Shown here: in pieces, positions 8,818 to 18,169 of the stretch
Layout of the letters: each line of letters begins with the position of its first letter
Numbering within the stretch: the stretch's first letter is position 1
Source of the DNA: Kaistia defluvii
GTDB lineage: Bacteria; Pseudomonadota; Alphaproteobacteria; Rhizobiales; Kaistiaceae
DNA: 64,000 nt
Direction: 5' to 3'
Assembly (NCBI RefSeq): GCF_026343955.1
Contig: NZ_JAPKNI010000004.1
Coordinates: forward strand, 372,001-436,000
Notes under the pieces: model-generated
Told to the model about the DNA's origin: nothing
Database searches by the model: none
The model's input: only the letters and a program-made list of their open reading frames with translations
Translations under genes and position numbers: made by a program

Positions 8818-10172
8818 GAGCGGTCACTTTCGGAGATGTTGACGGAAGAGCCGCCGCCGTGGCTGTCACCGGAGCGGACGGCATGGGCGGCCATGGTCGT
8901 GCCGTGATTGAGCGCCTGGCGGCGGTGCATCTGCTGCGCCCATGCAGGCGGGCCGCCCGCGGAGGCGGGTCCGGCAGCGTCGGCCACGCTCGCACCGCCA
9001 ATGGTTCCCTGCGAGGACGATCCACCGGTGACGCCGAGCCCGGCGCGCGCGCCATCGGAGTAGCTGGATTTGACGCTTTCCGCTGCTTTCGAGGCCGTCC
9101 GTTTCAGAGGCGATGCGGCGGCGGAGCCTGCCGCGCGGGCAACACCGCCGAGGCCGGAGGCAACACCGGCAGCGCCTGACTGGCCGAGCGATCCGACACT
9201 ATAGGCGGCGCTCGCCGCACCTGCGGCAGCAGCGCCGCCACGGACAGCCGCAGCTCCACCCGACAGCGCCGCTGCCCCTCCCTTCGCGGCCATGCCTGCC
9301 GCAGCGCCGCCGGCAAGCATCATGCCGCCAGCTGCAAGGCCGGTTCCAACTGCTGCATCTGCGCCAAGCTGCGGGCCGCCAGAAACCAGACCGGAAGCGA
9401 TGCCAGGACCGAAGATGCCGAGGCCGAGAAGGGAAAGTGCGGCGAGGACGATTGCCATGGCGTCGTCGATGGTCGGCGTCACGCCGCCGAAACCGGCCGT
9501 AAACTGCGAGAACAATGTCGAGCCGATGCCGATGATGACGGCGAGCACCAGCACCTTGATGCCGGAGGAGACGACATTGCCAAGAACGCGCTCGGCCATG
9601 AAGGCGGTCTTGCCGAAGAGGCCAAAGGGAATGAGGACAAAGCCCGCCAGCGTAGTCAGCTTGAACTCGATCAGCGTGACGAAGAGCTGCACGGCGAGAA
9701 TGAAGAAGGCGAGCAGCACCAGCGCCCAGGCGAACATCAGGCAGGCGATCTGGATGAAGTTCTCGAAGAACGACCAATAGCCCATCATGTCCGAGATGGA
9801 TTCGAGCAGCGGGCGACCGGCATCGAGGCCGGTCTGCGCCACCTTGCCGGGCCGCAGCAGATCGGCGGCGGAAAAGCTGGTGCCCGAACCTTTCAGGCCA
9901 AGACCGGCGAAGCTGTCGAAGATGATTTGGGCGAGATTGTTCCAGTTGCCGATCAGATAGGCGAAGACGCCAATGAACAGCGTTTTCTTGACCAGCCGGG
10001 CGATGATGTCGTCGTCGGCACCCCAGGACCAGAACAATGCCGCCAGCGTTACGTCGATGACGATCAGCGTGGTAGCAATGAAGGCGACCTCGCCACCGAG
10101 CAGGCCGAAGCCGCTGTCGATATAGCTGGTGAAAACACCCAGAAAGTTGTCGATGACGCCGGTGCCGCCCAT
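8814..10172 (-). CDS. trbL: P-type conjugative transfer protein TrbL (VirB6-like)
   Basis: TrbL is the polytopic VirB6-type inner-membrane component of the mating channel. The 452-residue protein has about six hydrophobic segments in its first 270 residues and then a long alanine/glycine-rich tail, as is usual for the family. It sits between the small trbK-like gene and trbF, which it overlaps by four bases. Confidence 0.9.
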   Translation of the reverse strand: MGGTGVIDNFLGVFTSYIDSGFGLLGGEVAFIATTLIVIDVTLAALFWSWGADDDIIARLVKKTLFIGVFAYLIGNWNNLAQIIFDSFAGLGLKGSGTSFSAADLLRPGKVAQTGLDAGRPLLESISDMMGYWSFFENFIQIACLMFAWALVLLAFFILAVQLFVTLIEFKLTTLAGFVLIPFGLFGKTAFMAERVLGNVVSSGIKVLVLAVIIGIGSTLFSQFTAGFGGVTPTIDDAMAIVLAALSLLGLGIFGPGIASGLVSGGPQLGADAAVGTGLAAGGMMLAGGAAAGMAAKGGAAALSGGAAAVRGGAAAAGAASAAYSVGSLGQSGAAGVASGLGGVARAAGSAAASPLKRTASKAAESVKSSYSDGARAGLGVTGGSSSQGTIGGASVADAAGPASAGGPPAWAQQMHRRQALNHGTTMAAHAVRSGDSHGGGSSVNISESDRS

Positions 10173-10175
10173 GGT

Positions 10176-10463
10176 TCACTGTCCCCCGTTCTGATGCGGA
10201 GCGGCGGGCACCGGCGTCCGGCCGAGGAACCGGTCGCGGTTCTCGGCCCAGGTGGCGAGGCAGCCGGGATCGTTCACGGCGGCCTCGCCTAACTGCTGGC
10301 AGTGGCGCAGGCTCTGGCGCAGCGGATCGGCAGGCGCCTGAAGCGCCGGCGCCGCACGGGGCTGTGCTGGTTCGTCCTCGCGTGTCATTTCGATCACCGT
10401 CGCGGTGATGGCTATGGCCACGAATATGATCGCGCCCAGCCGGGCCAGCATCTTGCCGTCCAT
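10176..10463 (-). CDS. trbK: TrbK-like small membrane protein (putative entry exclusion)
   Basis: A 95-residue protein with one N-terminal membrane segment (ARLGAIIFVAIAITATVIEM) and a short conserved cysteine-bearing periplasmic part with LGEAAVNDPGCLATWAENRDRFLG. In this operon position the small protein is usually called TrbK-alt and proposed to act in entry exclusion; the sequence itself shows only the anchor and the motif. It lies 3 bp before trbL and 20 bp after trbJ. Confidence 0.75.
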   Translation of the reverse strand: MDGKMLARLGAIIFVAIAITATVIEMTREDEPAQPRAAPALQAPADPLRQSLRHCQQLGEAAVNDPGCLATWAENRDRFLGRTPVPAAPHQNGGQ

Positions 10464-10483
10464 GTTGCGCCCCTCCTGTCCGG

Positions 10484-11266
10484 TCAGTTGCTGCCGTTGC
10501 CGAACATCCGGGCATTGCCGGGCTGATAGCCCGATCCCGATGTCAGGAAACGCTCGCGTTGGATGCGGCCCTGGTCGGCGGCGGTGGCGCGCTCGGCTTC
10601 GATCAGAGCTTCGGAGCGACCATTGGCGGACATCAGCGCGATCAGGTCGGAAAGCTGCTGCGACTGGAGCGCGAGAAGCTGATTGCCCGCTTGTGTCGCC
10701 TGCAACGCGCCGGTCGCGTTCTGGCTCTGCCCGACAAGGGCGGACATTTCAGCGCGATTGGTGTCAATATTTCCGACGACACCGGCCTGCACGCGCATGG
10801 CGTCCTGCAAGCCGCCGACCGTATTCTGCCAGCGGGACCGCGCATCGGCGACGAGCTGGGCGTCGGTCGCGGACAGCGAAACCTTGCCGTATTTCTGTTG
10901 GAACATTTGATCGACGTTCTGCACGTCGAAGGCAATGTTCTGCGCCTGGGCCAGAAGCTGCTGTGTGCGCTGGACATTCTGCTGCAAAGTCTGGAGCGAG
11001 GAATATGGCAGACTGGCGAGATTCTTCGCCTGATTGATGAGCATCTGCGCTTCATTCTGAAGCGAGGTGATCTGGTGGTTGATCTGCTCCAGCGTGCGTG
11101 CGGCGGTCAGAAGGTTCTGCGCATAGTTGGTCGGATCATAGACGATGCGGCCGAAGCCAAAAGCGTGAGCGGGGCTTGCCAGCATGGGCGACAGTGCAGC
11201 AGGCATGGCGAGCGTCAGCGCCAGCACGGATGCGCTGACATATCGGGAAACGGGGATACGGATCAT
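10484..11266 (-). CDS. trbJ: P-type conjugative transfer protein TrbJ (VirB5-like)
   Basis: TrbJ is the VirB5-type minor pilus or adhesion protein. The 260-residue product has a clear Sec signal (cleavage expected after ASPAHA near residue 35), the family opening GRIVYDPTNYAQN and a long helical coiled-coil body rich in Q and L. The start overlaps the trbE stop by four bases. Confidence 0.9.
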   Translation of the reverse strand: MIRIPVSRYVSASVLALTLAMPAALSPMLASPAHAFGFGRIVYDPTNYAQNLLTAARTLEQINHQITSLQNEAQMLINQAKNLASLPYSSLQTLQQNVQRTQQLLAQAQNIAFDVQNVDQMFQQKYGKVSLSATDAQLVADARSRWQNTVGGLQDAMRVQAGVVGNIDTNRAEMSALVGQSQNATGALQATQAGNQLLALQSQQLSDLIALMSANGRSEALIEAERATAADQGRIQRERFLTSGSGYQPGNARMFGNGSN

Positions 11267-13770
11267 GGCAGGGTCTCCTTTTCTTGGCTGTCATCTGGAT
11301 AGATTTGATCTGGCGTGACCGGCCGAGCAGGCTCTTTCCGTTCGATAAGATTGGTGAGGCTCGGGATCAGATCGACGGCCCATTCGACGCCGCGATCGCG
11401 CAGCCAGGCCGCGAGAAAACCGTCCTGCCCATGCTCGGCGACGAGTTCGGCGATACGGGTCTGATCGGATTTGGATGATGCGGCGCAGAGCGCGAGACCG
11501 ACTTCGCTGAGGCCAAGCTCGAACAGGCGATTGCCGCGCCGCGATTGGCAGTAGTAGTCCCGCTTGGGCGTGGCCCGCGCGAGGATCTCGATTTGCCGGT
11601 CATTGAGGCCGAAGCGGCGGTAGATTGCCGTGATCTGCGGCTCGATCGCGCGTTCGTTCGGCAGCAGCAGCCGCGTCGGGCAACTTTCGATGATGGCAGG
11701 CGCGATATTGCTGCCATCGATGTCGGAAAGTGACTGCGTGGCGAAAATGACGGAAGCGTTCTTCTTCCTGAGCGTCTTCAGCCATTCGCGGAGCTGATTG
11801 GCGAAACCTTCGTCATCCAGCGCCAGCCAGCCTTCGTCGATGATGAGCAGGGTTGGCCGACCGTCGAGCCGGTCGCCGATGCGATGAAACAGATAGGACA
11901 GGACGGCAGGCGCAGCCCCAGTGCCGACCAGCCCCTCGATCTCGAAGGCCTGTACATCGGCTGATCCGAGATGTTCGGCCTCGGCGTCGAGCAACCGGCC
12001 ATAGGCGCCGCCAATGCAGTAAGGGCGCAACGCCTGTTTCAGATCGTTGGATTGCAGCAGCACGGCAAGGCCGGTGATGGTCCGTTCCCCCGCCGGGGCG
12101 GATGCCAGCGATGTCAGCGCCGTCCAGATGTGCTCCTTCACCTCCGGCGTGATGCTCATGCCTTCACGCATCAGGATCGCGGCGATCCAGTCAGCGGCCC
12201 ATGACCGTTCATAGGCATCATCGATCCGCGCCAGCGGTTGCAGGGAAACGGAAACCTCCGATCCCTCGGTCAATCCACCGCCGAGATCATGCCAGTCGCC
12301 ACCCATGGCGAGCGCGGATGCCCGGATCGATCCCCCGAAATCGAAAGCGAAAATCTGGCTGCGATCATAACGGCGAAATTGCAACGCCATCAGCGCCAGC
12401 AGCACGGACTTGCCTGCGCCGGTCGGGCCGACGACGAGAGTATGGCCCACGTCGCCGACATGAAGGGAAAGCCGGAACGGCGTCGAACCCTCGGTCTTGC
12501 CGTAAAGCAAGGGGGGCGCTCCGAGATGTTCGTTCCGTTCCGGCCCCGCCCACACGGCCGATAGCGGGATCATGTGGGCAAGGTTGAGCGTCGAGACCGG
12601 CGGCTGCCGAACATTGGCATAGGCATGTCCGGGGATCGAGCCGAGCCAGGCATCGACGGCATTGACGGTTTCCGGCATAGCCGTGAAGTCACGGCCCTGA
12701 ATGATCTTCTCGACCAGACGCAGCTTCTCGTCGGCGATACGGGGATCGGCGTCCCAGACGGTGACGGTTGCTGTTACATAGGCCATGCCGGCGACGTCAG
12801 CGCCCAGTTCCTGCAAGGCCATGTCGGCATCGAGCGCCTTGTTCGACGCATCGGTGTCCACGAGCGCAGATTGCTCGTTGGTCATCACTTCTTTCAGGAT
12901 CGCGGCTATGGATTTGCGCTTGGCGAACCATTGCCGCCTGATCTTGGTCAGCAACTTCGTCGCGTCCGTCTTGTCCATCAGAATGGCGCGGGTGGACCAG
13001 CGATACGGGAACGCGAGCCGGTTCATCTCGTCGAGCAGGCCGGGCGTGGTCGCTGTCGGAAAGCCTGTGATGGTCAGGATGCGCAGATGCGACAAGCCCA
13101 GGCGTGGCTCCAGCCCGCCGGTCAGCGGCTGATCGGCCAGCAGCGCGTCGATGTGCATCGGCACCTCGGGCACGCGGACTCGATGGCGGTTCGTGGAAAT
13201 CGTGGAATGGAGATAGGTCAGCGTGCCCGCGTCATCGATCCAGTGGCATTCGGGCATGAAGCCGTCGAGTAGCGCCAGCACGCGGTCGGTGCGGTCGACA
13301 AAGCCGCGCATCAGTTCCCAGGGATTAACGCCGGATTGTTCGCGCCCCTCGTAGAGCCAGGTCTCGGCGCGAGCCGCATCTTCGGCGGGTGGCAGCCAGA
13401 GGAAGGTCAGGAAGTAGCCTGACACGAAATGCGTGCCCGCTTCCTCGAAGGCAGCTTTGCGCTCGGCATCGACCAGAGCGGAGGCCGGATCAGGAAATTG
13501 GCTGCCGGGATAGGTCGCGGCTTCGCTTCGTTGTGCCTCAACAAAGATCGACCAGCCGGAGCCGAGGCGGCGCACGGCGTTGTTGATACGCCCGGCGACC
13601 GCGACCAGCTCGGCGGCGACAGCGGAATCCAGATCCGGCCCGCGAAACTTCGCAGTCCTCTGGAAACTGCCGTCCTTGTTCAGCACGACTCCCGAGCCAA
13701 CCAGCGCGGCCCAGGGCAAGAAATCCGCGAGGCGGGTGGCGGTACGGCGATACTCGGTGAGGTTCATCAT
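11263..13770 (-). CDS. trbE: conjugal transfer ATPase TrbE (VirB4-like)
   Basis: TrbE is the VirB4-type ATPase that powers assembly of the mating channel. From the ATG at 13770 it is 835 residues, beginning MMNLTEYRRTATRLADFLPW. Walker A (VGPTGAGKSVL) lies near residue 450 and Walker B (LLIIDEGWLAL) near residue 640. The reading frame is open further upstream to 13959, but that stretch covers trbD and no family sequence is found there, so the internal MMN start is preferred. It begins 10 bp after the trbD stop. Confidence 0.92.
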   Translation of the reverse strand: MMNLTEYRRTATRLADFLPWAALVGSGVVLNKDGSFQRTAKFRGPDLDSAVAAELVAVAGRINNAVRRLGSGWSIFVEAQRSEAATYPGSQFPDPASALVDAERKAAFEEAGTHFVSGYFLTFLWLPPAEDAARAETWLYEGREQSGVNPWELMRGFVDRTDRVLALLDGFMPECHWIDDAGTLTYLHSTISTNRHRVRVPEVPMHIDALLADQPLTGGLEPRLGLSHLRILTITGFPTATTPGLLDEMNRLAFPYRWSTRAILMDKTDATKLLTKIRRQWFAKRKSIAAILKEVMTNEQSALVDTDASNKALDADMALQELGADVAGMAYVTATVTVWDADPRIADEKLRLVEKIIQGRDFTAMPETVNAVDAWLGSIPGHAYANVRQPPVSTLNLAHMIPLSAVWAGPERNEHLGAPPLLYGKTEGSTPFRLSLHVGDVGHTLVVGPTGAGKSVLLALMALQFRRYDRSQIFAFDFGGSIRASALAMGGDWHDLGGGLTEGSEVSVSLQPLARIDDAYERSWAADWIAAILMREGMSITPEVKEHIWTALTSLASAPAGERTITGLAVLLQSNDLKQALRPYCIGGAYGRLLDAEAEHLGSADVQAFEIEGLVGTGAAPAVLSYLFHRIGDRLDGRPTLLIIDEGWLALDDEGFANQLREWLKTLRKKNASVIFATQSLSDIDGSNIAPAIIESCPTRLLLPNERAIEPQITAIYRRFGLNDRQIEILARATPKRDYYCQSRRGNRLFELGLSEVGLALCAASSKSDQTRIAELVAEHGQDGFLAAWLRDRGVEWAVDLIPSLTNLIERKEPARPVTPDQIYPDDSQEKETLP

Positions 13771-13780
13771 GGCCGCGCCC

Positions 13781-14062
13781 TCACACCGACAGATGACCGG
13801 GGATGCGCAGATGCCTACGCCCGACCTCGACGAAGAGCGGATCGCGTTTGGCAGCCCATACCGCGAGGAAATGACCGACTGCCCAGATGGCGATGCCAAC
13901 CAGCCAGAGACGGAGGCCGAGGCCGACGGCGCCGGCCAGCGTGCCGTTGACAATGGCAATCGAACGCGGTGCGCCGCCGAGCAGGATATGCTCGGTCAGC
14001 GCCCGGTGAACCGGGATGGAGAAGCCCGGCACCGTATCGAGCTGTTCAAACCCGCCCGCCAT
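13781..14062 (-). CDS. trbD: conjugal transfer protein TrbD (VirB3-like)
   Basis: A 93-residue protein that opens MAGGFEQLDTVPGFSIPVHR and carries two hydrophobic stretches, as in TrbD/VirB3. Its ATG overlaps the trbC stop (TGATG) and its stop is 10 bp before trbE. A longer in-frame reading starting at 14530 has no family similarity and was not used. Confidence 0.88.
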   Translation of the reverse strand: MAGGFEQLDTVPGFSIPVHRALTEHILLGGAPRSIAIVNGTLAGAVGLGLRLWLVGIAIWAVGHFLAVWAAKRDPLFVEVGRRHLRIPGHLSV

Positions 14063-14394
14063 CAGATGAGCGCCCCGCCGCCGAACGAGAAGAACGACAG
14101 GAAGAAGCTCGACGCGGCGAAAGCGATGGACAGGCCGAAGACGATCTGGATCAGGCGGCGGAAGCCGCCGGAGGTATCGCCGAAGGCCAGCGCCAGGCCG
14201 GTGGCGATGATGACGATGACGGCGATGATCTTGGCGACAGGACCCTCGATCGACTGGAGGATCGACTGAAGCGGTGCCTCCCAGGGCATGGAGGAACCGG
14301 AGGCGTGTGCGGCAGGCGCCAGCATCAGACTGATGGAAACAGTGGCAGCGGCGGTTGCCATGATGCGGCAGCCGCGTGAAATCGTGCGGATCAT
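14062..14394 (-). CDS. trbC: conjugal transfer pilin TrbC (VirB2-like)
   Basis: A 110-residue prepilin with a long signal region ending LMLAPAAHAS and two membrane helices (about residues 50-68 and 80-100). TrbC is the major subunit of the conjugative pilus; in the RP4 relative it is cyclised by the TraF protease, and a TraF homologue is encoded at 21642-22187. It overlaps trbB by four bases. Confidence 0.9.
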   Translation of the reverse strand: MIRTISRGCRIMATAAATVSISLMLAPAAHASGSSMPWEAPLQSILQSIEGPVAKIIAVIVIIATGLALAFGDTSGGFRRLIQIVFGLSIAFAASSFFLSFFSFGGGALI

Positions 14395-15398
14395 GAAGGG
14401 TTTCCTTTCGGGGTGGTTGCCAAAGTAATGGGATGCGTGATGGCGTAGTCGCCGTCCGGGCCCAGCCCATCGACGCGGGCGAGTTCGACAAGGCGGCGGG
14501 ACGATCCGCGTCCGGCGAGGACGGCAACAAGGTCGATAGTCTCGGCGATCAGCGCGCGCGGGACGGTGATGACGGCTTCCTGGATGAGCTGTTCGAGGCG
14601 GCGCAGCGCACCGATGCCAGAACCGGCATGGATGGTGCCGATGCCGCCGGGATGGCCTGTTCCCCAGGCTTTGAGCAGATCGAGAGCTTCGGAACCGCGG
14701 ACCTCCCCGACCGGGATGCGATCAGGGCGCAGGCGCAGCGATGAGCGCACCAGATCGGAGAGCGTGGCAACGCCATCCTTGGTCCGCATGGCCACGAGAT
14801 TGGGCGCGGCGCATTGCAGCTCGCGCGTGTCTTCAATGATGACCACGCGATCCGAGGTCTTCGCCACCTCGGCCAGCAGCGCATTGGTCAGTGTCGTTTT
14901 GCCAGTGGACGTGCCGCCTGCCACAAGGATATTGGCGCGCGCGGCGACGTTCAGGCGCAACACCTCGGCCTGAGCGCTGGTCATAATTCCGGCGCTTACA
15001 TAGTCGTCGAGCGTAAACACCGCGACGGCGGGCTTGCGTATGGCGAAAGCGGGTGCTGCGACCACCGGCGGCAGCAGACCCTCGAACCGTTCGCCGGTCT
15101 CGGGCAGTTCAGCCGACACACGCGGATTGCGGGCATGAACCTCGGCGCCGACATGATGGGCGACCAGCCTGACGATCCGCTCGCCATCGGCAGCCGACAG
15201 CCTCTCCCCCGTATCGGCCAGACCTTCGGAGAGCCGATCCACCCAGATGCGGCCATCGGGATTCAGCATCACCTCGACCACAGCTGGATCTTCCAGAAGC
15301 CGGGCAATCGATACCCCGAGCGCGGTGCGCAGCATCCGCGCACCACGCGCAATCGTCTCGGGTTTCTGATGTGATGCGGTCATGGCGGCCCCATTCAT
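14391..15398 (-). CDS. trbB: P-type conjugative transfer ATPase TrbB (VirB11-like)
   Basis: TrbB is the hexameric VirB11-type ATPase at the base of the channel. The 335-residue protein has Walker A ([10 protein letters not shown], residues 161-170), an Asp box ([11 protein letters not shown], about 188-198) and the His-box [14 protein letters not shown]. The start at 15398 is the first ATG after the gap that separates it from the ribbon-helix-helix gene; MTASHQKPE five residues later is an alternative. Confidence 0.92.
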   Translation of the reverse strand: MNGAAMTASHQKPETIARGARMLRTALGVSIARLLEDPAVVEVMLNPDGRIWVDRLSEGLADTGERLSAADGERIVRLVAHHVGAEVHARNPRVSAELPETGERFEGLLPPVVAAPAFAIRKPAVAVFTLDDYVSAGIMTSAQAEVLRLNVAARANILVAGGTSTGKTTLTNALLAEVAKTSDRVVIIEDTRELQCAAPNLVAMRTKDGVATLSDLVRSSLRLRPDRIPVGEVRGSEALDLLKAWGTGHPGGIGTIHAGSGIGALRRLEQLIQEAVITVPRALIAETIDLVAVLAGRGSSRRLVELARVDGLGPDGDYAITHPITLATTPKGNPS

Positions 15399-15418
15399 GG
15401 CGGGACGCGCAAAAGACG

Positions 15419-15435
15419 GACCCCGGATTGGGGTC
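15419..15435. other. short hairpin upstream of trbB
   Basis: GACCCC (15419-15424) and GGGGTC (15430-15435) form a 6-bp stem with a 5-nt loop in the 131-bp gap between the ribbon-helix-helix gene and trbB. On the minus strand it is followed by CGTCTTTT. It could be a weak attenuator reducing read-through into trbB or merely fortuitous. Confidence 0.25.
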
Positions 15436-15529
15436 GATTAAAAGAACCTGATTTAGGGCCGTTTCAACAGATGTTTACGCGTGTGCGGGCATCGGCGGCG
15501 CAGGGCGGCAAATAGGATGGATCGAAAGT

Positions 15530-16009
15530 TCAGAGCTGGTTTCCATCCGCTTCGGACTGGCCTTGTGACGGAAGATCGTGAAGCGAATCCATATCCCGCG
15601 ACAACTCTTTCAGGAATCTGTCGCCGGAAGCCAGGCGCTTGCCCAGCGTCTGCATGAAGCCTTCGAAGCGCTCGTTGCCCTTGATGCGCGCCGATTGCTT
15701 CGCGCTATCTGACAGCGGCGGCGTCATGGTGAGCCAGAATTGTACGAACAGCGAAAGCGTCTCGCCGAGGATGGCGACATCTTCGTCCAGCATATCGAAC
15801 TGGCGGCCAAGCTTATCCAGGCGTCGCGACATTGCGGCTTCCAGCCGTTCGTTCGTGTCACCGGACAGGAAGGATGCCACCGCAGCCTCGATCACTGCGG
15901 ATTTTGAAACATTGCGACGCAGCGCCAGACCCTCGACCTGCTTCAGCAGATCCGGGGAGAAGTAGACATTCATGCGGGTGCGACTCGTCAAGCCAGTCTT
16001 CCTTCTCAA
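15530..16009 (-). CDS. ribbon-helix-helix (CopG/Arc type) protein in the transfer operon
   Basis: A 159-residue protein whose N-terminal half is a ribbon-helix-helix fold (RMNVYFSPDLLKQVEGLALR, then NVSKSAVIEAAVASFL), with a helical C-terminus. Its start overlaps the traG stop by four bases. In related elements this gene, sometimes named traC-like or CopG, always sits between traG and trbB. A role in regulating the transfer operon or assisting the relaxosome is inferred from position. Confidence 0.8.
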   Translation of the reverse strand: MRRKTGLTSRTRMNVYFSPDLLKQVEGLALRRNVSKSAVIEAAVASFLSGDTNERLEAAMSRRLDKLGRQFDMLDEDVAILGETLSLFVQFWLTMTPPLSDSAKQSARIKGNERFEGFMQTLGKRLASGDRFLKELSRDMDSLHDLPSQGQSEADGNQL

Positions 16010-17994
16010 AGCTCGATGCCGTCATTTGGGTCGAGTGACGCCTGCCGCGCGACCATGCGCATCCGCTGACGCATGGCACGGGCTTTGGCGGCATCGACGT
16101 CGGGCTCATCATCGAGAAAGTCGAACTCCTGCGATGGCGGCGGTGGTGGCGGGATGATTTCCTCATGTTCGGGAAGCTCCGGCTCACGACGGATACCGGC
16201 ATTGGCAGGATCGTCGTCGGACGTATTCGACGTGGGTCCGTGGCCGGCCGCGGCCGTAACAACACGGTTCGTCCAGTCGTCTGGCGCCGATGTTACCATC
16301 TTCACCGAAGGCTTGCGCAGATCGGGCGGCGGCAGCACCCGTTCCTGAAGCCGCGCATCGGCATAGTAGCGCGCCTTGGCGGCGCGGATGGGCGGCACAC
16401 CCGCTACCATAACGATCTCGTCGGTTGGCGGAAGCTGCATGATCTCGCCCGGTGTCAGGAGCGGCCGCGCTGTTTCCTGCCGCGACACCATGAGATGCCC
16501 GAGCCAAGGTGCGAGGCGATGACCGGCATAGTTGGTGGAATCGCGCATTTCTGTCGCCGTGCCGAGCGCGTCGCTGATCCGCTTGGCGGTGCGTTCATCG
16601 TTGGCAGCAAAGGCGACACGCACATGGCAGTTGTCGAGAATGGCGTTGTTCTGCCCATAGGCGCGCTCGATCTGGTTCAGGGATTGGGCGATCAGGAACG
16701 CTTTCAGGCCGTAGCCGGCCATGAAGGCCAGCGCGGATTCAAAGAAATCAAGCCGCCCGAGCGCGGGGAACTCGTCCAGCATCAACAGGAGACGGTGGCG
16801 TTTTTCGGTGGTTTCCAGTTCCTCGGTCAGCCGCCGCCCGACCTGATTGAGGATGAGGCGGATCAGCGGTTTTGTGCGATTGATGTCCGAGGGCGGTACG
16901 ACGAGGTAGAGGCTGACGGGTTCTTTTGCTCCGACCAGATCAGCAATGCGCCAGTCGCAGCGGGCCGTCACGCGGGCCACGACCGGATCTCGGTAGAGGC
17001 CGAGAAAGGACATCGCCGTGGACAGCACGCCGGAGCGTTCGTTCTCGGATTTGTTCAGCAGCTCGCGTGCCGACGAAGCGATGACGGGATGCACACCGGC
17101 TTCGCCCAGATGCGGCGTGTCCATCATGGCGCGCAAGGTTGCCTCGACCGGACGGCGGGGATCGGACAGAAAACTCGCGACGCCGGCGAGCGTCTTTTCC
17201 TTCTCGGCGTAAAGGACATGCAGGATCGCGCCGACCAGCAGCGAATGGCTGGTCTTTTCCCAGTGGTTGCGCTTGTCGAGACTGCCCTCGGGATCGACCA
17301 GAATATCCGCGATGTTCTGGACATCGCGGACTTCCCATTCCCCCTGACGGACTTCCAGCAGCGGGTTGTAAGCTGCGGAATGCACATTGGTCGGATCGAA
17401 CAGCAGGACGCGGCCGTGATGGGACCGGAAGCCGGCCGTCAGATTCCAGTTCTCACCCTTGATGTCGTGCACGATGCAACTTCCCGGCCAGGTCAGCAGC
17501 GTCGGCACAACGAGACCGACGCCTTTGCCTGATCGAGTGGGCGCGAAACAAAGGACATGCTCGGGGCCGTCGTGCCGGAGATAGTCCTTGCTGTGCCTGC
17601 CAAGGACCACGCCATCGGGACCGAGCAGTCCGGCAGCATGGATTTCCTTGTCCTCGGCCCATCGCGCCGAACCGTAGGTGGCGACGTTGCGCGCCTCGCG
17701 CGACCGAATGATCGACATGAAAAAAGCGGCGGCGATAGCGAACAACGCCCCGGACGTGGCGATGAACGCGCCCTCGGTGAAAATACCGGGCGCATAGGCG
17801 TCATAGGAAAACCACCACCAGAAGAAGGCCGGAGGATAATAGACCGGCCATCCCGCAACATCGAACCATGGATTGCCGAGCTGGGGCTGAAAGCCAAGGC
17901 GAAAGGCCACCCATTGTGTCGAAGTCCAGATCATCACCAGGACAATGATGAATACGACAATGATCTGGCCCCAGAGTATTCGGCCACCACGCAT
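16006..17994 (-). CDS. traG: conjugal transfer coupling protein TraG (VirD4-like)
   Basis: TraG is the type IV coupling protein that brings the relaxase-bound DNA to the Trb channel. I chose the ATG at 17994, preceded by GGAG at good spacing, over an upstream TTG at 18012. The 662-residue protein has two N-terminal membrane segments, Walker A (PTRSGKGVGLVVP, about 152-164), Walker B (LLLMLDEFPALGRL) and the coupling-protein signature AFLIAQSLNQIERAYG. The C-terminus is acidic and proline-rich. It lies downstream of the relaxase gene and overlaps the ribbon-helix-helix gene. Confidence 0.93.
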   Translation of the reverse strand: MRGGRILWGQIIVVFIIVLVMIWTSTQWVAFRLGFQPQLGNPWFDVAGWPVYYPPAFFWWWFSYDAYAPGIFTEGAFIATSGALFAIAAAFFMSIIRSREARNVATYGSARWAEDKEIHAAGLLGPDGVVLGRHSKDYLRHDGPEHVLCFAPTRSGKGVGLVVPTLLTWPGSCIVHDIKGENWNLTAGFRSHHGRVLLFDPTNVHSAAYNPLLEVRQGEWEVRDVQNIADILVDPEGSLDKRNHWEKTSHSLLVGAILHVLYAEKEKTLAGVASFLSDPRRPVEATLRAMMDTPHLGEAGVHPVIASSARELLNKSENERSGVLSTAMSFLGLYRDPVVARVTARCDWRIADLVGAKEPVSLYLVVPPSDINRTKPLIRLILNQVGRRLTEELETTEKRHRLLLMLDEFPALGRLDFFESALAFMAGYGLKAFLIAQSLNQIERAYGQNNAILDNCHVRVAFAANDERTAKRISDALGTATEMRDSTNYAGHRLAPWLGHLMVSRQETARPLLTPGEIMQLPPTDEIVMVAGVPPIRAAKARYYADARLQERVLPPPDLRKPSVKMVTSAPDDWTNRVVTAAAGHGPTSNTSDDDPANAGIRREPELPEHEEIIPPPPPPSQEFDFLDDEPDVDAAKARAMRQRMRMVARQASLDPNDGIEL

Positions 17995-18169
17995 ACAGGC
18001 TCCAATCGGCAAGGGAGATGGAGCCGATCAGAGAATAGACGTTTTCAAAAGCGACAACAGGAAAAGCAGGGGTGCCGTGTTGCCGGATACTATCGGCGGC
18101 ACATCGGACAGGCCCTTTCAGATGCCGATGTCGACAGAACAATTTGCGAGGTGCCAGATCGGCAAAGGC

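Noticed and set aside
9199..10515. Minus-strand 438-residue frame overlapping trbL, trbK and trbJ
   Set aside because: Low-complexity, arginine-rich shadow in a second frame of well-recognised trb genes.
16165..17532. Plus-strand 455-residue frame
   Set aside because: Antisense shadow of traG, whose ATPase motifs are unambiguous.
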